Below, in pieces: positions 47,746 to 60,574 of a stretch of DNA of 62,000 nucleotides. The translations under genes were made by a program, and so were the position numbers. Each line of letters starts with the position of its first letter. The stretch's first letter is position 1. Source of the stretch: Neocallimastix lanati (nom. inval.) (lineage: Eukaryota > Neocallimastigomycota > Neocallimastigomycetes > Neocallimastigales > Neocallimastigaceae); assembly GCA_016946835.1 (NCBI GenBank), contig JACVTC010000091.1:167501-229500 (forward strand), given 5' to 3'. Under the pieces are notes generated by a model. It was not told where the DNA came from, did no database searches, and saw only the letters and a program-made list of their open reading frames with translations.

Positions 47746-48187
47746 TTTTATGGATATGATTTTAATTAAACTTTAATCTTTATTTTGATCTTTCTTAAGT
47801 TTTTGATTAAGAATAATTATCATAAAAAAGAGGAGAAATCAATAAAAACTAAATCTAATTTATATGATTATCATCATAATTATTAAATATTATATATAAA
47901 TAAGTCTATGAACAGATATTTTAAATCTACTTAAACAGCTCTTGATTTGGTTTACATTCCTTTTTAATCCTTTTAGTGAAATTTTTATTTTGTTCTTTTC
48001 ATTTTATTCATTTATCTATATTTATTTAATTATTAGTGGAATAACTCAAATAATTACTTACAAATGGCGCAATTTATAACAATATATTATTCAATATAAA
48101 GTATTTGTATTAAACTTTATTTATACCCCACAAAATAAATATTAAAATAAAAAAATGAATTAATAAAATAAAAAAATATATATATTT

Positions 48188-48335
48188 TATTTAATATTTA
48201 TTATTTATTATTTATTATTTATTATTTATTATTTATTAATATTTATTATTTATTATTTATTAATATTTATTATTTATTATTTATGAATTATTATTTATTA
48301 TTTATGAATTATTATGTATTATTTATTATTTATTA
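48188..48335. repeat. TTATTTA-type microsatellite
   Basis: TTATTTATTA units repeated with interruptions (TTAATATT, TTATGAATTA), about 150 bp. Confidence 0.85.
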
Positions 48336-50224
48336 TATTAATTAATATTTATTATTCAATAGTTCATATTTTTAGAGTTAATGAGAAAAAAAAACTTTTT
48401 AAAGTATTTTTAAAATAATAAATATATGAAAGTTATTAAATGCATAAACTAAATAAAAATAATAAAGATATTATTGTAATTATTATATGTAATAAATATA
48501 TAAAAGGATAGATTAAATATATTTATAAATAAAAATATCTATTTTATTAAAGTCTTATTAATCTTAATACTTATTAAAAAAAAAAAAAAAAAACTTTTAA
48601 ATTATATTAATATGCTTAAATATTATATTTTTTTATAAAAAAAATATAATATAATAAGGATGACTGAGTTTTGTTTCTTGTTTATTATGTTAATTTATGA
48701 ATTATAAATATTTTTTAATGAATTTTAAATTTAGTTACACTTATAATATTATAAATAATTAATGTTAAAATAATATTTATTTTTAGATAATACAATGATA
48801 CAAAACTAATAATAATAATAATAAAAACATAATACAAAAAAGTGAAAAAAAAAAAAAAATGTTATATCATAATAAAATTATTTCTTTTAAAATTTATATA
48901 TTAATATTTTTTATTATTAATTATTTAATTTTTCATATATTATTAAAAAAAATTGTAAAATATAATATAAAAAAATATTATTATTTTACATTGCAAATAT
49001 ATTAATATAATTAAATTATGATAAATAATATATATATTATTTAATAAAATTACAATAATTTTTTTTTGTGGAGAATCTGAATAAAATCCTTTTTATTAAT
49101 TATTAACAGCAAATAATTATTACAATTTAAACTTTGGTATTAATATTAAAAAAAACTTTTTTTTGTATATAAATTTTCATTATGTTTATTTCGTAAAACA
49201 AATAATACTACATTTGATCAAGAATATTTTAAAAATTATGGGGAAAAGTATCACACTTTATATAAAATGTCATAAGGAAATATATATGTTAAGTATATCT
49301 GTTATTTTTAATTCAAATATCATTGTAGTGCAACAACAACAACAAAATAATTATATAATTTCTTTAAAATTAATAATTATTTACTATTATTATTAATTAA
49401 TAAATTATATTGTTAATTTATAATTTGTAGTAATATTTGTATAATAATTATTACTTTAATTTTTTTACATAATTAATTTATGAATAATATATATTTTTAT
49501 TTTTTAATATCCTGAGCGAGCTTGTAAGTGGTTAGAAATTTTTAGTGTTAAATATTGATTTTTAAATATTTGAATAATTAATGAATTAATTAAAAAAACT
49601 CGATTAATTTGGATTAATATTTTAATAATACCCCTCTCAAAAATAATTCTCAAATTAAGGTGAATTAATAAAAAAATAGATAAAAATAATATAAAATAAA
49701 GTTTTAATTTTTTTTTTTTTTTTTTTGAAATTTTTAAAAAAATGAGTTAAAAAAATTTTTTTTTTTGATAATTAAATTGATGTAAAGAAAATATAACATG
49801 GAAGTAAAAAAATTGTATTATTCATCGTAAAATAAATGAATTTAAATTTTTTATTTAGTATACATTAATAATTTTATATGTATATTTTTGTGAAAAACAA
49901 TTTGTGTATGTTTATTGAATAAGAATTATTTTTAAATAAATTTATGGTCCACCAAAATCATTTATAAAAAAAATTTATATTTCTGAGTAACGTTATTTAT
50001 AATTAATTTGAAAGGATACGTGTAAAATATGAGAATATTCTTAATCAAAAATACTTTATAGATAAAGTGATACTCATAAATGAATCTAATAAATTAATGT
50101 CGATAGGACTTTAAATATGTTTGTATTACAAAACCAAGAAGATTTGAAAAATTTTCAATAGCAGTAATATTGGTAACATATTATTGTAAGAAGCTAAAGA
50201 ACTATACAATTAAAATAATAATTT

Positions 50225-50460
50225 AAAATATGATTTATATAATTGGTATAATGGATATAAAAGTTTATCATGGTGAAAGAATTTTCAATTTATGGTCAGT
50301 GTTACAAGCCTTAGATGAAAATTTAATTGAGAATTATTGTACAAATTGATTCTGTTGATGAAATAATTAATAAACTTGAGAAGAAAAGAAAAAAATAAAC
50401 CTAAACCTGATTCTAATGGTATATATTAATGATTAAGAAGTAGTTAAAGTAAAAGAAAGA
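50225..50460 (+). other. Coding-textured remnant, possibly retroelement gag
   Basis: Plus-strand pieces KVYHGERIFNLWSVLQALDE and, after a stop and slip, DSVDEIINKLEKKRKK resemble real protein. The F.LW pattern occurs early in copia gag, but the strand is opposite to the copia element next door. Too short for a firm call. Confidence 0.25.
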
Positions 50461-50639
50461 AAAAAAAAAAGTAAATTTATATTGCAAAATAATGTTAGTA
50501 GAATGCTATGATAAAGAATTGTAAAATTTCATAATAATAGAATTTAATTTTTATAATAAAATTTTAATAATGTTTTTTCTTTTTTTTTGAAAAAAATTTT
50601 AATTAAAAATATAACCAGTAAAATATTTCAAATTATGCT

Positions 50640-51009
50640 TGTTCTAAATTTATTTTTTTTTCCACTTATTTTTTCTTGAAAGTAATTATAATCGAAATCT
50701 ATGTGTTTACATCTACCTTTTCAGTTTTCATTTTCCACTATATCTTTACAAGATTTATTAACAACTTTAATTTTTTAATTAATTCCTTTATTGAAAATTT
50801 CTTTTAACAATTTCTTTAATTGCATTCCATGTTTTTTGTACATTTTATTAATGCAACATATTCTGCTTCAGTAGTTAATAATATGATACTTTTTTTATTT
50901 TTGAGTTTTAAATTTTCATAAAATTGGAATTTTTTCAAATAAGAAAATATATCCATTGGTTAATTTTCTTGTTTCTTCATAGCCACCGCAGTCAACATCT
51001 AAGTAGATA

Positions 51010-51058
<49 letters not shown>

Positions 51059-54000
51059 CCATAATAATAAATTGATTTTTTTTTCTTTAGTAGATTTTAC
51101 ATATCTTATGATAATTAATACTGATTTTAAATCAATTCCTGTTGGGTTTTCATTGTATTTAACAGCTTGATTAACTGCAAATGAAATATCGAAATATCTG
51201 GCCTTGTTTTTGTTGAAGCAAATAACAAAGTACCAATAATTGATTAATAATCTGTTTCGTTTACTGGTGTCGAATTTTCTTTTTTTTCTTTTTTTTTTTT
51301 TTTTTTTCTTCTAAAGTAATTCTTTTTACATGGATTACTAGTCTGGTTTTGGTTTATACATTTTAGAATATTTAATAAATCTAGTTTTAAAAATAAAAAT
51401 ATTTATTGCTATAATTTTTTTTTTTTTTAGCTTTAGTTTCTTTCGAAAAATTTATATTTTTCTTTTAATTTATTGCATATATATTTAATTTTTTTTTATC
51501 GCTTTCAGTAAACAAAATATCTTCAAAAAACATAATACAACACATAAGTTTCTATTATGATATTTTGTAAATAAACATTGATCAATACTTAGTTGGTTTA
51601 AACTAATATTTTTTAAATAACCTGATATTTCTTTATACCATTGCCTCCCGGCTTGCTTTAAGCTATATAGAGTTTTATTTAATATCTAGAATTATAATTT
51701 TAATCTCCTTCTGGTATATCCACATATATTTCTTCTTCTAATTTAACATTTAAATAAGTTATTTTAATATCTAATTGTCTTAAGTTCCATTTATATTGTG
51801 ATGCAATGGCAATTTTAATATTTTTAAACTATCTACTTCAATTGTTGGTGAAGATGTGGAGGTATAATTAATACCTTTTTCTCTGTTTAAAACTACGAGC
51901 ATCTAATTTAGCTTTTCTTTAACACTATTATCTTTGGTAGTGAATACCCAACTTGTATCAATTAAAGTAGTATCTTTTAAAATATTGTTAATAATTCTAA
52001 TTAATTTTTATTTATACATATTAATGATTTCTTTTTTTAATTGCATCTTTCCATTAACTTGAATCGTTAGAATTCAGAGTTTCATCATAACTCTTAGGAT
52101 TTACTGTTTTAATTAATAATATTTTATTTTTCTTCATTGTTAGTTGTTCATTATCATTTGTATTTTCTTCTTCCTTTAAATCAATGAATTTTCTTCAATT
52201 ATTATTTTTTAAGAATATTATTATTTTCTATTTGGTTATTATTTTCTAAATTATTTTTATTACTATCCTGAATATTTATAGTCATATTATTATCATTAGA
52301 ATTATTTAAATTATTGTTTAAAGTTTTATCAATTAATATATTGGGATTTTGATTTATATTTAAGTTTTCAATGTTATTTTTTTTTTCCATTTAAATTTAG
52401 ATTTTTATTAATATTGCTATTAATACCATTTGTGATTATTGCTATTATTGCTTAATATAATTTTATTATTGTAGATAATAATTCCTTGATTATTAATATT
52501 AGAATTATTTGAATTATTTAATTGATTATTACCGTTCTTTCCCTCCCCCTAATTGAATAATTTTAATGGAAAAATAGAATTAATATATTCTTCTGAATAA
52601 AAGGTAGTATTAATACTTCTAGGAATATTTTCCAAAAAAGGAGACATTTCTTGCTTAAATAATATAATTAAATGATAGATCTAAAATATAATATCAAGTA
52701 AAATCTGAGGAATAACCAAGGAAAATTCCAAATTTAGAATTATTTTCAAATATAGTCCTTTTACTATTTTTATCTATATTTAAAGAATTATACATTTTAA
52801 AAGGAGTAATATAAAATGAGAAAAATTTTTCTTTATTGTCATAAAATTTCCCAAATCAGTTTATTATTTTTGAATAACTAAAGCCTATCATTATTTAAAT
52901 ATTTATCGTAATCAATTATAATTATTAAAATTTTTCTAACGAGATAATGAATCGTGATTAAATTGTTTTTTTTTTTTTTTTTTTTTTGATATTAGGTACA
53001 TAGTGAACTTTTAATAGAGTAAAATTGAAATCTTTAATAGCACCATAATAAATTCCAATTTTTTCAATTTTGTCAGATTTTCCATCGGAGTAGATGATAA
53101 TTTTATTGTTAATCTTTTTAGTGTTATCTTGATCTTTGATTTCTTTTCTTCTTTTGTTAAATTTAATGAAGTATATCTCTCAATTATTATCCATCGTGTT
53201 GGTTCTTTCTTTTAATAAGTATATTGGATGTATCATTGCGAACAGTATTGACGTTAATACTTCCAGAAAATTTTGTGAAAATTTCATCTTCGCTAAGATC
53301 ATCAGAATTTTCTAATTCTTTAGTATTTTTAGTACCTTCTCTGTTATTGGATTGACTTTTTTTTTTTTATTTCTTGAGTCATTTTTTTTTGATGCATTGC
53401 TCTTTCCTTGATATTTTAAAATTTTCGTTAAGTGGATTCCTATTTCTTTTATTATCTTTACTTCTTGGGCTTAAGAAGTATTTATAGCTAGTATAACCAC
53501 GTCTATGGCAAATATGGAAGTATTTATCTTTTTCTTTGATTTTATCAGAATCTTTGTTATATTTTTATGGTAACTTATCATTTCTAACTCTATTAATTGA
53601 AAGATTTTATGTTGATTCGTTATTATAATCAGTCCTTTATATATCTTTGTTCTTCTTAATAAAAACACTTATCAAAGTCATACTTTTTCTTAATTGTTCA
53701 AAAGTTTTAAATTTTGACTAAAAGTGTTGGATGGACTAAAAATTTGATGATTTCTTCAGCTGAAAATAAAAAAAAAAAAAAAAAAAAAAAAAAAAGAATT
53801 TTTGTTTCTTGATCTAATTTTGTTTTTCTATATTTTTTTAATTATTTATCATGAAGGTCGAATAAATAACTAAATTTATCCATATATATTTTAATATCTT
53901 TTTTTTGGCTTTGAAAGTGTTAATTTGATATTCAATTTGATATAATTTTTATGGTCCAAAAAGTCTTTTTTTTTATCATTTCATAGAGGGTATCACATCC

Positions 54001-54545
54001 TTCAATTAGTTCGACGGTAGTAGTGTCTTAGCTGTTTTCGATAATGGATTAGGTAGTATAGAACTGCTTCAGTTCATTTTCATCCATTTCTTCAAGATCT
54101 ATTTTATTGTTTATAAATTCGATGAAGTCTAGAGTAGTTAGGCGATGTTTATGTATTTTGTACCATCTGAAGAAAATTTTCTTTAATTAATTGAAAGTTT
54201 TGATAATTAAAGACTGATATGTTGGTCATCTCGAAAACTTTTCTCTTGCTGAGTTTTTTCATTAGCTATGTTTAATCTTTTAATAAAATATTCTAAGCAT
54301 TTTTATCTACAATTGAAAAATATTTTAATTTTCTATCATTTAAATTTTCTTCAATATTGTCTCTCTTCGTCTTTGGAATATAATTTTGTTTGTACTTAAC
54401 TTTTTCTTCAAAGTTTTTTAAAATTTTATAATTATCATTTTTGTAATCTTGACTTTCATATTCTTCACTTTTATTGATTTATTGTTTTGTGAAGTTATTA
54501 CTTCTTTAGATTTTCCTGAATATGTTTAATTGTTGTTTTCCATTT
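50640..54545 (-). mobile_element. Decayed Ty1/copia retrotransposon
   Basis: Minus-strand order from 54543: MENNN then a stop (gag start); a gag body with LYQIEYQINTFKAKKKDIKI and YMDKFSYLFDL; a degenerate knuckle near CHICHRRGYTSYKY (about 53510); protease-region IYSDGKSDKIEKIGIYYGA and VHYVPN (about 53000-53080). After these comes the integrase C-terminal FGIFLGYSSDFT (about 52720), then an Asn-rich linker (52390-52202). RT follows with DTSWVFTTKDNSVKEKLNAR, YTSTSSPTIEVDSLKIL, LKAS..WYKEISGYLKN and a LFASTKTRPDIS region (about 51200). RNase H is near DVDCGGYEETRKLTNGYIF (about 50980). The zinc-binding and catalytic core of integrase is missing. Many stops and frameshifts. LTRs were not found. 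Confidence 0.8.
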
Positions 54546-55252
54546 TGGAATTTGAAAATTTTATAATTCAATAAATTTTTTTAAAAAAAAAATTAAATTT
54601 GAAATTTTAATTTTGAAATCCAATTTCAATGATTTTGAAATTTGTAAATTTGTACTAATAGTTAATTTATAACTTGCTTAAAGCTCAGACTCTTAATTAT
54701 TAAGAATGTAATTTCGATATAGATTATTTATAGTTAATATGGCTTTTTTTATTTAAAATATGAATATTACATGAAAGAGAATATTACTGTTCAACAAAAT
54801 ATAATAAATAAGATTTAAAATAACTATTTAATAATTTTTTAATAATCAATGTATTTAAAATGTGACTTATAGTATTATTATTAACGCTGCGAAGTATGTT
54901 GCATAATTATATGAAGGAAAAGTATTGTATTTTCGGAATGTGACTTTAAATAAAATGTGGCGTACTTAAACAATTCGTTTATATAAGAGTGGCTTAAATC
55001 TATTAAATAACTAAATATTTAATATATAATAAAATAATATTTATTTTAATACTTAGTTTCTAAAGAGTGTTTCGAAAAGTTTCATTCAGTAAAATTTTTT
55101 TAAATAATTAATAAATATATAAATTAATAATAAAATAAATAAATAATATATGTAATTTAAATAAATAACCAAATAAATAAAAAATAAATAAATAAATAAA
55201 TTTTAAAGATAGTTTTTAATACTTTTTGTTAAATAATAAAAAATTTGGGATC
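54546..55252. other. Flank between copia element and MITE
   Basis: It should contain the 5' LTR of the copia element if one survives, but I could not match it to the other side. A minus-strand GAGTCTGAGCTTTAAGC near 54670-54690 might be a primer-binding-site remnant. No gene. Confidence 0.4.
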
Positions 55253-55576
55253 GTGCATTTCACAATGCGGCGTATAATATTTTATAAATAAAGCCATGCA
55301 TTTTTAAGATATTCTATACAATCATAAATAAATATATAAATGATTATTTTAAAAGAAATAATAATATTTTTTTTCAATTAAATATTATTAAATAACTATT
55401 TCCAAAGAAATAATAATATATTCTATTAAAAAAGAATTATAAAAAATTATTTTTATAATTGAATATTAATAAATTATATATATAAAAAAAGAATATTTAT
55501 TATTTATTTAATTATTATTTATTTGATTATTAAAAACAAGCCACATACAAAATAACGCCACATTGCGAAAATGCAC
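55253..55576. mobile_element. MITE-like element, 324 bp, about 20-bp terminal inverted repeats
   Basis: The left end GTGCATTTCACAATGCGGCG (55253-55272) is the reverse complement, with few mismatches, of CGCCACATTGCGAAAATGCAC (55556-55576). The first 230 bp match 13632-13858 with only scattered differences. No coding capacity, so it would depend on a transposase elsewhere. Confidence 0.6.
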
Positions 55577-55735
55577 TATATTCAAAAATTTGACCTCACT
55601 GGGTGTTAGAAAAGTAAAAGGGGAAGGATTAGGAGAAGTTTTGGATGAAGATGTAACTATTTTTATTATAGTAGTATCATCCACCTCCACTGGCACTTTT
55701 CCTTTATCTTTGGTATTCTTTGAGGAAGAAGAAGA
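55577..55735 (-). other. Ser-rich coding-textured fragment abutting the MITE
   Basis: A minus-strand frame reads SSSSSKNTKDKGKVPVEVDD, TTIIKIVTSSSKTSPNPSPF and TFLTPSEVKFLNI, then enters the inverted repeat of the MITE. It looks like a piece of a fungal low-complexity protein cut by the element. There is no ATG upstream. Family unknown. The plus-strand frame over the same bases is weaker. Confidence 0.35.
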
Positions 55736-55749
55736 AAATAATATTTAAT

Positions 55750-56997
55750 AGTATTTAATTTTAAAAATATATTTTAATATTTTTTTATTAAAATAATAAT
55801 AAAATAATATTTAATTATAAAAATAATTTTTAATATTTTTTGGAAAAATAAAAAAAAAATAATTATATTTAATATCATTTAATTTTAAAGATATAAATTA
55901 TATTATAAAAGTATGAAATATTTATTTTGTATTTAAGTATTAAACTATTTTTATATAAATATTTTAATGCTAATTATATACGAAGTTATAATAGATATTG
56001 AATGTTAATTATATATAAAGTTTTAATAGATATATACATATATTAAAAATGATCATCCATACTTAAATTTATTATTTCATGATAATAACGAATTAAAGCA
56101 AACCAAATCATTTTTGTAATAATTATTTAATATATTAAAATTTAACTTTTTTAATTATTATTTAATTATGAATTCTGTATAATCAAAACATTTTTTATAT
56201 TTTATTTTTTTATTATTTTATTATTTTATTTTATTTTAATTTTTTTTTATTTTTTACTTTTAAATATATAAGTAATATATAAAATTATATAGTTAAGAAA
56301 TGAAATTAATAATTATTTAATGCCCTATCGTTATTTTGATTATTTGATTATTGTTATGATTCTTTTTTTTTTTTATTATTATTTAAAATTCAATAAAGGC
56401 ATAGACCATATAATGGATACCATCTTTATTACTGCAGGTGTGATGATATATAGCATACCAGTATAGCGTCGTCGCTTACAAAACGTCGTTACATGACTAC
56501 CTGGAACTGAATTCCCTATTCATTTATACATGTATATCTCCATTGATCACGATCATCAGAACAGGAACTTCAATATATATTCAGTTACTTTAATCATTAT
56601 TAATATTATAATATAAAGTTTATTTTTAAATGTTTTGTCATGAGAAAAAAAAAAAAAAGTATTAATTAAATAAATTTTACTTTGTATAACATTATATTTA
56701 TGGAAAATAGATCATGTGAATATTTTGTTAAAATCAGAATTTTCTTGACTATGAAGAATATATTGTTGCATTGTGTTTTTAAATTTCATGAGTAGGTTTA
56801 AAAATTTATTGCTTGCATTATATAATATATAAAAGCATTGTAAGTATTTACACATGTTAGTAATTAATAGTAATTAATAATAAAAGAAAAAAAGGTATTA
56901 ATTATAGTAAATTTGATATTGAACATTTAACAATTTATTAAAATAAGAAACTTCTATTTAAAGTTATTTATTTAATATTACTTTGTTTTAATATTCC

Positions 56998-57047
<50 letters not shown>

Positions 57048-57179
57048 ATTTTTATAATTAGAGTTATTCTATAAAAGGTAATTCTATCAAAACTTTTGGT
57101 TTCACGAAAATTTTGCTTTTAATTTTTTTTTTTTTTCTTTTTTTTTTTTTTCGTTTCAAAAAAAAAATATATATATATT

Positions 57180-57210
<31 letters not shown>

Positions 57211-58155
57211 TAACAAAGAATAAAAATTGGAAAAAAAATTTTTTTTAAATAAAAAAAAAACTTATTAATGTAATATTGTATTAATGGAAATATTAATATA
57301 TAAACGATAAAGTATAAATAAGAATAACTAATAATAGAAGTAAAGATAAAAATAGTTATTTATTGTTTAATATCTTTTAAAGTTTTTTTTTTTTTATATG
57401 TAACATAAATTTTGTTACACAAATTATTCATAATCATTTGTGTTAAGAGTAAAAAAAATAGAAATATATATATATTGTTTTATATTCTTAAAAAATAATT
57501 ATCCACATTAATAACATTAATATATCTTATTTAAATATAATAAATATAATAATATAGATATATAATAATTTTTTTTACAAAAGAAAAAATATATATGAAT
57601 AAATATTCTTAGTATGCATTTATTAAATATCTTTCCTTTTTATTATGAAGTACTTTTAAAAATATAAAAATAAAGTTTTCCAATCAATTTTTTTTTTGGT
57701 TTAATTATTATTTTTATTTTATTTTGCATTATATAGAAACCCTAGATATTATATCATTTGCTCCATTTCCTTTTTTTATTATATATTTTTTTTAATTTAA
57801 TAAATCTTTGAATTATTCCTTGTAATTTAGTTATAAATATAATATTAATTAAAGTATGGATTTTTTTCTTCTTTTTTTATAAAGTACAAGTTAATATTAA
57901 TTTTAGACATGATTATTTAACTTTTTAATATCATAGTGCTCATTAATTTAAATTAAAATAAGCGTATAAAAAATGATCTACTTAAAATTAATTTATTTAA
58001 ATTGGTATATGTACTTTATAAAAATAATATATATTAAAAATATATGTGATTATTAATTTCTTTATATATATATTTTATAATTATTATTTTTTTAATATAA
58101 ATTTAGTTTGTATTAAATAATAATATATATTCAAATTTTAAAGTATTAATTTGTT

Positions 58156-58188
<33 letters not shown>

Positions 58189-58814
58189 CTTTTTTCTTTT
58201 TTTTTTTTTATTTTCATCTATGAATACAATATGGAAATATTCTATTTTAATTAAATAAGGAATTTTTTTTTTCTTTTCCTTTTTCGTTTTCTTTCTATTT
58301 TTGAATTATATATATGTATATATACATATAAACATACATATATTCAATTCAAATAATAGTTTAATTTAGAAGTTTGTCATAGAAATTTCAACTTTAGATA
58401 GTAATAAAAAATTAAATAATTATAAATAGAGTTTTTATTTAATTATAAATATACATACATATATGTATATTTAATGAATTAAAAATATATATATATATAT
58501 ATATATATAAATATCACAAAAGTACTTTTCTTTATTTAGTAAAAAAAAAAAAATTAGTTAAAAATTAAATACATAATTTCTTTACAGTGAAATAAAATAC
58601 TGTAGAAATTATAGAATTTTTATTGAAATAATTAATACATATAACAAATTAAAGAAGAGAAAAATAATAATTCATTATAAAATAATAGTTCATAATAATT
58701 TAAGTTAAAACAAAAATAAAACAAAACAAAAACAAAAAAATAAAAATAAAAATAAAAAACAAAAAAAAAAAAAAAAATACGAATAAAAAATATAAATAGT
58801 AAATAAAAAAAAAA
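55750..58814. other. AT-rich intergenic region with one GC-richer patch
   Basis: Mostly A/T tracts (T runs at 57000-57029 and 58158-58188). At about 56395-56575 a patch with TATAGCGTCGTCGCTTAC, AACGTCGTTACATGACTACC and CATTGATCACGATCATC stands out and has no ORF. The last 300 bp are the A-rich 5' flank of the pectinase. Confidence 0.65.
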
Positions 58815-60323
58815 ATGGCAAATATAGAAAAACTTATTTTTGTAATGCTTTTAGTCGTATGTACTATGGCTAAAGCTGTTAAATCAAAATCTGATAATTG
58901 TGTTGTTAATCCATACAAAAAATACACTAAAAATCTTCCATTTAAAATGCCATCTGTAAGAGCACCTGTTTTTCCAAATAATAGCGTTAACATTAAAGAT
59001 TTCGGTGCTGTAGGAGATGGTGAAACTCTTAACACTGAAGCATTTGCTAAAGCTATTGAATCCCTTTCTAACATGGGTGGTGGTCGTCTTATTGTTCCGG
59101 CTGGTGTTTGGTTCACTGGTCCAATTGTTCTTAAATCTAATATTGATTTTCATCTTGAAATGGGTGCTGTTGTTTTATTCTCTGGTGATGACAGTCTTTA
59201 CCCAATCATTGAAACTTCGTTTGAAGGTCTCAACACTCGTCGTTGCCAATCTCCAATTAGTGCTTTCAATGAAACTAACATTGCTATTACTGGTTTTGGT
59301 GTTATTGATGGTAACGGCCAATACTGGCGTCCAGTTCAAAGAGCTAAGGTTACTGATAGTCAATGGGCTGAAATTATTGCTCGTCCAGGTGGTGTCGTTG
59401 TTGATAATGGTTCCAGATGGGTTCCAAATGAAGGTTTTCTTAAGGGTGAAAAAAATGCTAATATGAATGTTCCAAATGCTGAGAATGAAGAAGAATGGAA
59501 TGAAATCAAACGTTTCCTTCGTCCAGTAATGGTTTCTTTAAGAGAATGTAAGAATGTTTTATTACAAGATGTTATTTTCCAAAATTCTCCAGCTTGGAAT
59601 ATTCATCCACTTATGTGTGAAAATGTTATTATTGAACGTATTTTCTCTCGTAACCCAGCATATTCAAAGAATGGTGATGGTTTAGATCTTGAATCTTGTA
59701 AGAATGCTCTTATCATTGATTCAAAATTTGATTCTGGTGATGATGGTATTTGCTTCAAGAGTGGTAAAGATGCTGATGGTCGTAAGCGTGGTCGTCCATG
59801 TGAAAATGTTGTTGTTACTGGATGTACCGTTTTCAAGGGTCACGGTGGTTTCGTTGTTGGTTCTGAAATGAGTGGTGGAATCAAAAATATTTACGTTAAG
59901 GATTGTCAATTCTTAGGTACTGAAGTTGGTTTAAGATTTAAATCCACTCGTGGTCGTGGTGGTATTGTTGAAAATATTTATATTGAAGGTATCACTATGA
60001 CTGATATTGAAACTGATGCTATCACTTTCAATATGTTCTACAGTGGTAAATCTGTTGCTGAAAGTTTAGCTGATGGTGATAATCCAGATAATGTTACTGC
60101 TATGCCAGTTACTGAAGAAACTCCAATTTTCCGTAATATTAATGTTAAGGATGTTACTTGTCATAATGCTTTACGTGCTATGGAATTCAATGGATTACCA
60201 GAAATGCCAATTAAAGGTATTAACCTTGAAAATATTCAAATTATTGCTCAATACGATGCTTCCTATCACAATTGTGAAAATATTTCAAAGAAGAATGTTA
60301 ATATAATTGTTCAAAAGAAATAA
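58815..60323 (+). CDS. Secreted GH28 polygalacturonase-type pectinase, bacterial type
   Basis: Single exon, 502 residues. The N-terminus MANIEKLIFVMLLVVCTMAKAV is a signal peptide with a hydrophobic core of about 12 residues. The mature protein starts with INIKDFGA-type strand residues (NIKDFGAVGDG, 59-69), as in the right-handed beta-helix of family 28. The active-site set is present in the variant form of bacterial exo-acting members: NGDGLD (286-291, D288/D291), GDDGICFKSG (308-317, D309, D310), GHGG (342-345, H343) and RFK (374-376). It hydrolyses alpha-1,4-galacturonan or related pectin in plant cell walls outside the cell. No dockerin is present, so it is not a cellulosome subunit. Bacterial-type sequence and lack of introns suggest horizontal acquisition, as known for many enzymes of these fungi. 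The exact substrate cannot be told. Confidence 0.93.
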   Translation: MANIEKLIFVMLLVVCTMAKAVKSKSDNCVVNPYKKYTKNLPFKMPSVRAPVFPNNSVNIKDFGAVGDGETLNTEAFAKAIESLSNMGGGRLIVPAGVWFTGPIVLKSNIDFHLEMGAVVLFSGDDSLYPIIETSFEGLNTRRCQSPISAFNETNIAITGFGVIDGNGQYWRPVQRAKVTDSQWAEIIARPGGVVVDNGSRWVPNEGFLKGEKNANMNVPNAENEEEWNEIKRFLRPVMVSLRECKNVLLQDVIFQNSPAWNIHPLMCENVIIERIFSRNPAYSKNGDGLDLESCKNALIIDSKFDSGDDGICFKSGKDADGRKRGRPCENVVVTGCTVFKGHGGFVVGSEMSGGIKNIYVKDCQFLGTEVGLRFKSTRGRGGIVENIYIEGITMTDIETDAITFNMFYSGKSVAESLADGDNPDNVTAMPVTEETPIFRNINVKDVTCHNALRAMEFNGLPEMPIKGINLENIQIIAQYDASYHNCENISKKNVNIIVQKK

Positions 60324-60366
60324 AAATAATTTTAAAAATAAAATAAAACAGAAAAAACAAACATAA

Positions 60367-60417
<51 letters not shown>

Positions 60418-60439
60418 CAGTAGATTAAAAAAAAAAAGG

Positions 60440-60574
60440 AAATAGAAAAAAAAATCTTATTGTAATAAAGTAAATAGAAAAAAAAAATCTTATTGTAATA
60501 AAGTAAATAGAAAAAAAAATCTTATTGTAATAAAGTAAATAGAAAAAAAATCTTATTGTAATAAAGTAAATAGA
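60440..60574 (+). repeat. 32-33-bp tandem repeat, four copies, 3' of pectinase
   Basis: The unit AAATAGAAAAAAAAA-TCTTATTGTAATAAAGT recurs at about 60440, 60472, 60505 and 60537. Units differ only in A-run length. Each contains TCTTATTGTAATAAAG, with an AATAAA-like signal, so the array sits where the pectinase mRNA would be polyadenylated. Confidence 0.9.

Larger units (their letters stand above)
43823..49500. other. AT-rich intergenic region, no gene found
   Basis: Upstream of hydrogenase: repeated TTATTATT/TTTATT DNA, a T-rich tract (44000-44740) and little else. A small patch with more G+C (46245-46320, containing GTACCATCCCCGCAATTG) is unexplained. An inverted GTGGAG...CTCCAC lies at about 47404-47472. 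Open frames are low-complexity. Confidence 0.7.

Noticed and set aside
56395-56575. tRNA gene
   Set aside because: I could not form a cloverleaf or find A/B box motifs on either strand.
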